DNA of 5,519 nt from NCBI GenBank assembly GCA_016838795.1, contig JAEHKQ010000136.1:1-5519 (forward strand), given 5' to 3'. The position numbers and the translations under genes are program-made. The notes below the pieces were generated by a model. The model made no database searches. It was not told where the DNA came from and was given only the letters and a program-made list of their open reading frames with translations. This DNA is from Nitrosopumilales archaeon. Its GTDB lineage: Archaea > Thermoproteota > Nitrososphaeria > Nitrososphaerales > Nitrosopumilaceae. This document shows positions 5,091-5,519 of the stretch, piece by piece (the first letter of the stretch is position 1; each line of letters opens with the position of its first letter).

Positions 5091-5134
5091 AAAATGCATC
5101 TAAGGTTAGCTAGAAAGCGATCAAAATTCGAAGT

Positions 5135-5166
5135 GTTATAAAATCCGCTAACGCCGTTATAATCCG
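5135..5166 (+). repeat. Short direct repeat upstream of the ferredoxin promoter
   Basis: GTTATAAAATCCG (5135-5147) recurs as GTTATAATCCG (5156-5166), with starts 21 bp apart, about two DNA helical turns. The pair ends 15 bp before the TATA box of the ferredoxin gene, a usual place for an archaeal activator or operator site. The first copy could also itself act as an upstream TATA box. The rest of 5091-5215 shows no RNA gene or open frame. Confidence 0.35.
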
Positions 5167-5181
5167 TTCATTTTGGGTAAG

Positions 5182-5189
5182 TTATATTA
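5182..5189 (+). promoter_or_regulatory. TATA box of the ferredoxin gene
   Basis: TTATATTA, centred about 30 bp before the ATG at 5216. It predicts a transcript start near 5212, i.e. an mRNA with a leader of only a few bases. No Shine-Dalgarno-like sequence lies before the ATG. Confidence 0.55.
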
Positions 5190-5215
5190 AGATCAAAAAA
5201 GACATTTGATTTACA

Positions 5216-5515
5216 ATGCCAGTAGCAATTTTACCAGACATTAGTGAACAAATGTGTATTGGATGCGCACTTTGCGTTGAAATTTGTACCACTTTGGGAC
5301 CTGATGTACTCAGAGTAAAACCTGTTGAAGGCTGGAAGAGGGGTAAAGCATTTGTCTTTTATCCAGAAAGATGCATCGCAGACGGAGCATGCATTGGAGT
5401 TTGCCCAACAAAAGCAATCTTTTGGATGAGACCAATGGACTTTACAGTTGGACAACCAGTTCCTCTATACAAGAACTCAGTCTTCGTAAAAGGTTGGACT
5501 GAACTAATCGACTAA
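5216..5515 (+). CDS. Two-cluster ferredoxin (4Fe-4S plus Asp-variant second cluster)
   Basis: A 99-residue soluble electron carrier. The first motif, CIGCALCVEIC (Cys14, 17, 20, 24), is a complete CX2CX2CX3C ligand set for 4Fe-4S, although the usual Pro after the last Cys is replaced by Thr. The second, CIADGACIGVCP (Cys53, 59, 63), has Asp56 where the second Cys should be. CIADG(S/A)C is the motif by which archaeal 7Fe ferredoxins, such as the Sulfolobus protein, hold a 3Fe-4S (or Asp-ligated 4Fe-4S) cluster. A long connecting loop (GPDVLRVKPVEGWKRGKAFVFYPE) separates the two, and a 36-residue tail (AIFWMRPMDFTVGQPVPLY…) follows. A 7Fe-type ferredoxin should act as electron partner for oxidoreductases; the partner is unknown. 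It has its own promoter and ends 4 bp from the right edge. The family call is firm, the cluster type is inferred. Confidence 0.92.
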   Translation: MPVAILPDISEQMCIGCALCVEICTTLGPDVLRVKPVEGWKRGKAFVFYPERCIADGACIGVCPTKAIFWMRPMDFTVGQPVPLYKNSVFVKGWTELID

Positions 5516-5519
5516 AAAA

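Noticed and set aside
5091..5215. A possible tRNA or small RNA gene in the gap before the ferredoxin
   Set aside because: No tRNA arms or T-loop-like sequence; AT-rich promoter elements and a short repeat explain what is visible.
5231..5455. 74-codon - strand frame with many Cys
   Set aside because: Antisense of the ferredoxin gene; not supported by promoter or composition.

Overview
The window looks like a piece of a low-GC archaeal chromosome, most probably an ammonia-oxidising thaumarchaeon of the Nitrosopumilus type (Nitrososphaerota). The reasons are the gene content (a TFS-like zinc ribbon, an AmmeMemoRadiSam radical SAM enzyme, a stand-alone Lrp/AsnC effector domain, a CIADGAC-type ferredoxin, DUSP23-like phosphatases). 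Several genes also have an archaeal TATA-like box about 25 bp upstream of the start codon and no Shine-Dalgarno sequence, as expected for leaderless mRNAs. The taxonomic call is inference from families and style, not from a marker gene.

Layout. 1-821 is a rearranged block. The 3' end of a DUSP23-like phosphatase gene (+) enters from the left edge. It faces a 51-residue zinc-ribbon gene (-), which is followed by a remnant of an unknown + strand gene. Next comes a two-gene + strand unit of about 50-residue paralogous proteins. A complete second phosphatase gene (-) follows at 733-1227. The two phosphatase 3' ends, with the gene tails that converge on them, form an ungapped inverted repeat: 1-149 against 821-673, 17 mismatches by hand count, about 89% identity. 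As a result the zinc-ribbon protein carries the same C-terminal tail as the second mini-protein.

1228-2370 is a divergent promoter with one near-palindromic TATA element and the AmmeMemoRadiSam radical SAM gene. 2367-3007 (-) is a kynurenine formamidase/cyclase-family gene, full length except for a one-base frameshift in an A6 run. 3088-3348 (+) is the Lrp effector-domain protein. 3343-4497 (-) is a class V PLP enzyme. 4524-5090 (+), divergent from it, is a RecA/KaiC-like protein with a Walker B but no recognisable Walker A. 5216-5515 (+) is a two-cluster ferredoxin with its own promoter and a possible upstream repeat operator.

The window does not form one pathway. Most genes are single transcription units, packed tail to tail with overlapping stop codons or head to head with very short promoters. 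The strongest candidate for something undescribed is the 1-821 block: an inverted duplication that appears to have built a chimeric zinc-ribbon protein and that could still support inversion of the segment between its arms. No CRISPR array, rRNA, tRNA or transposase was seen.
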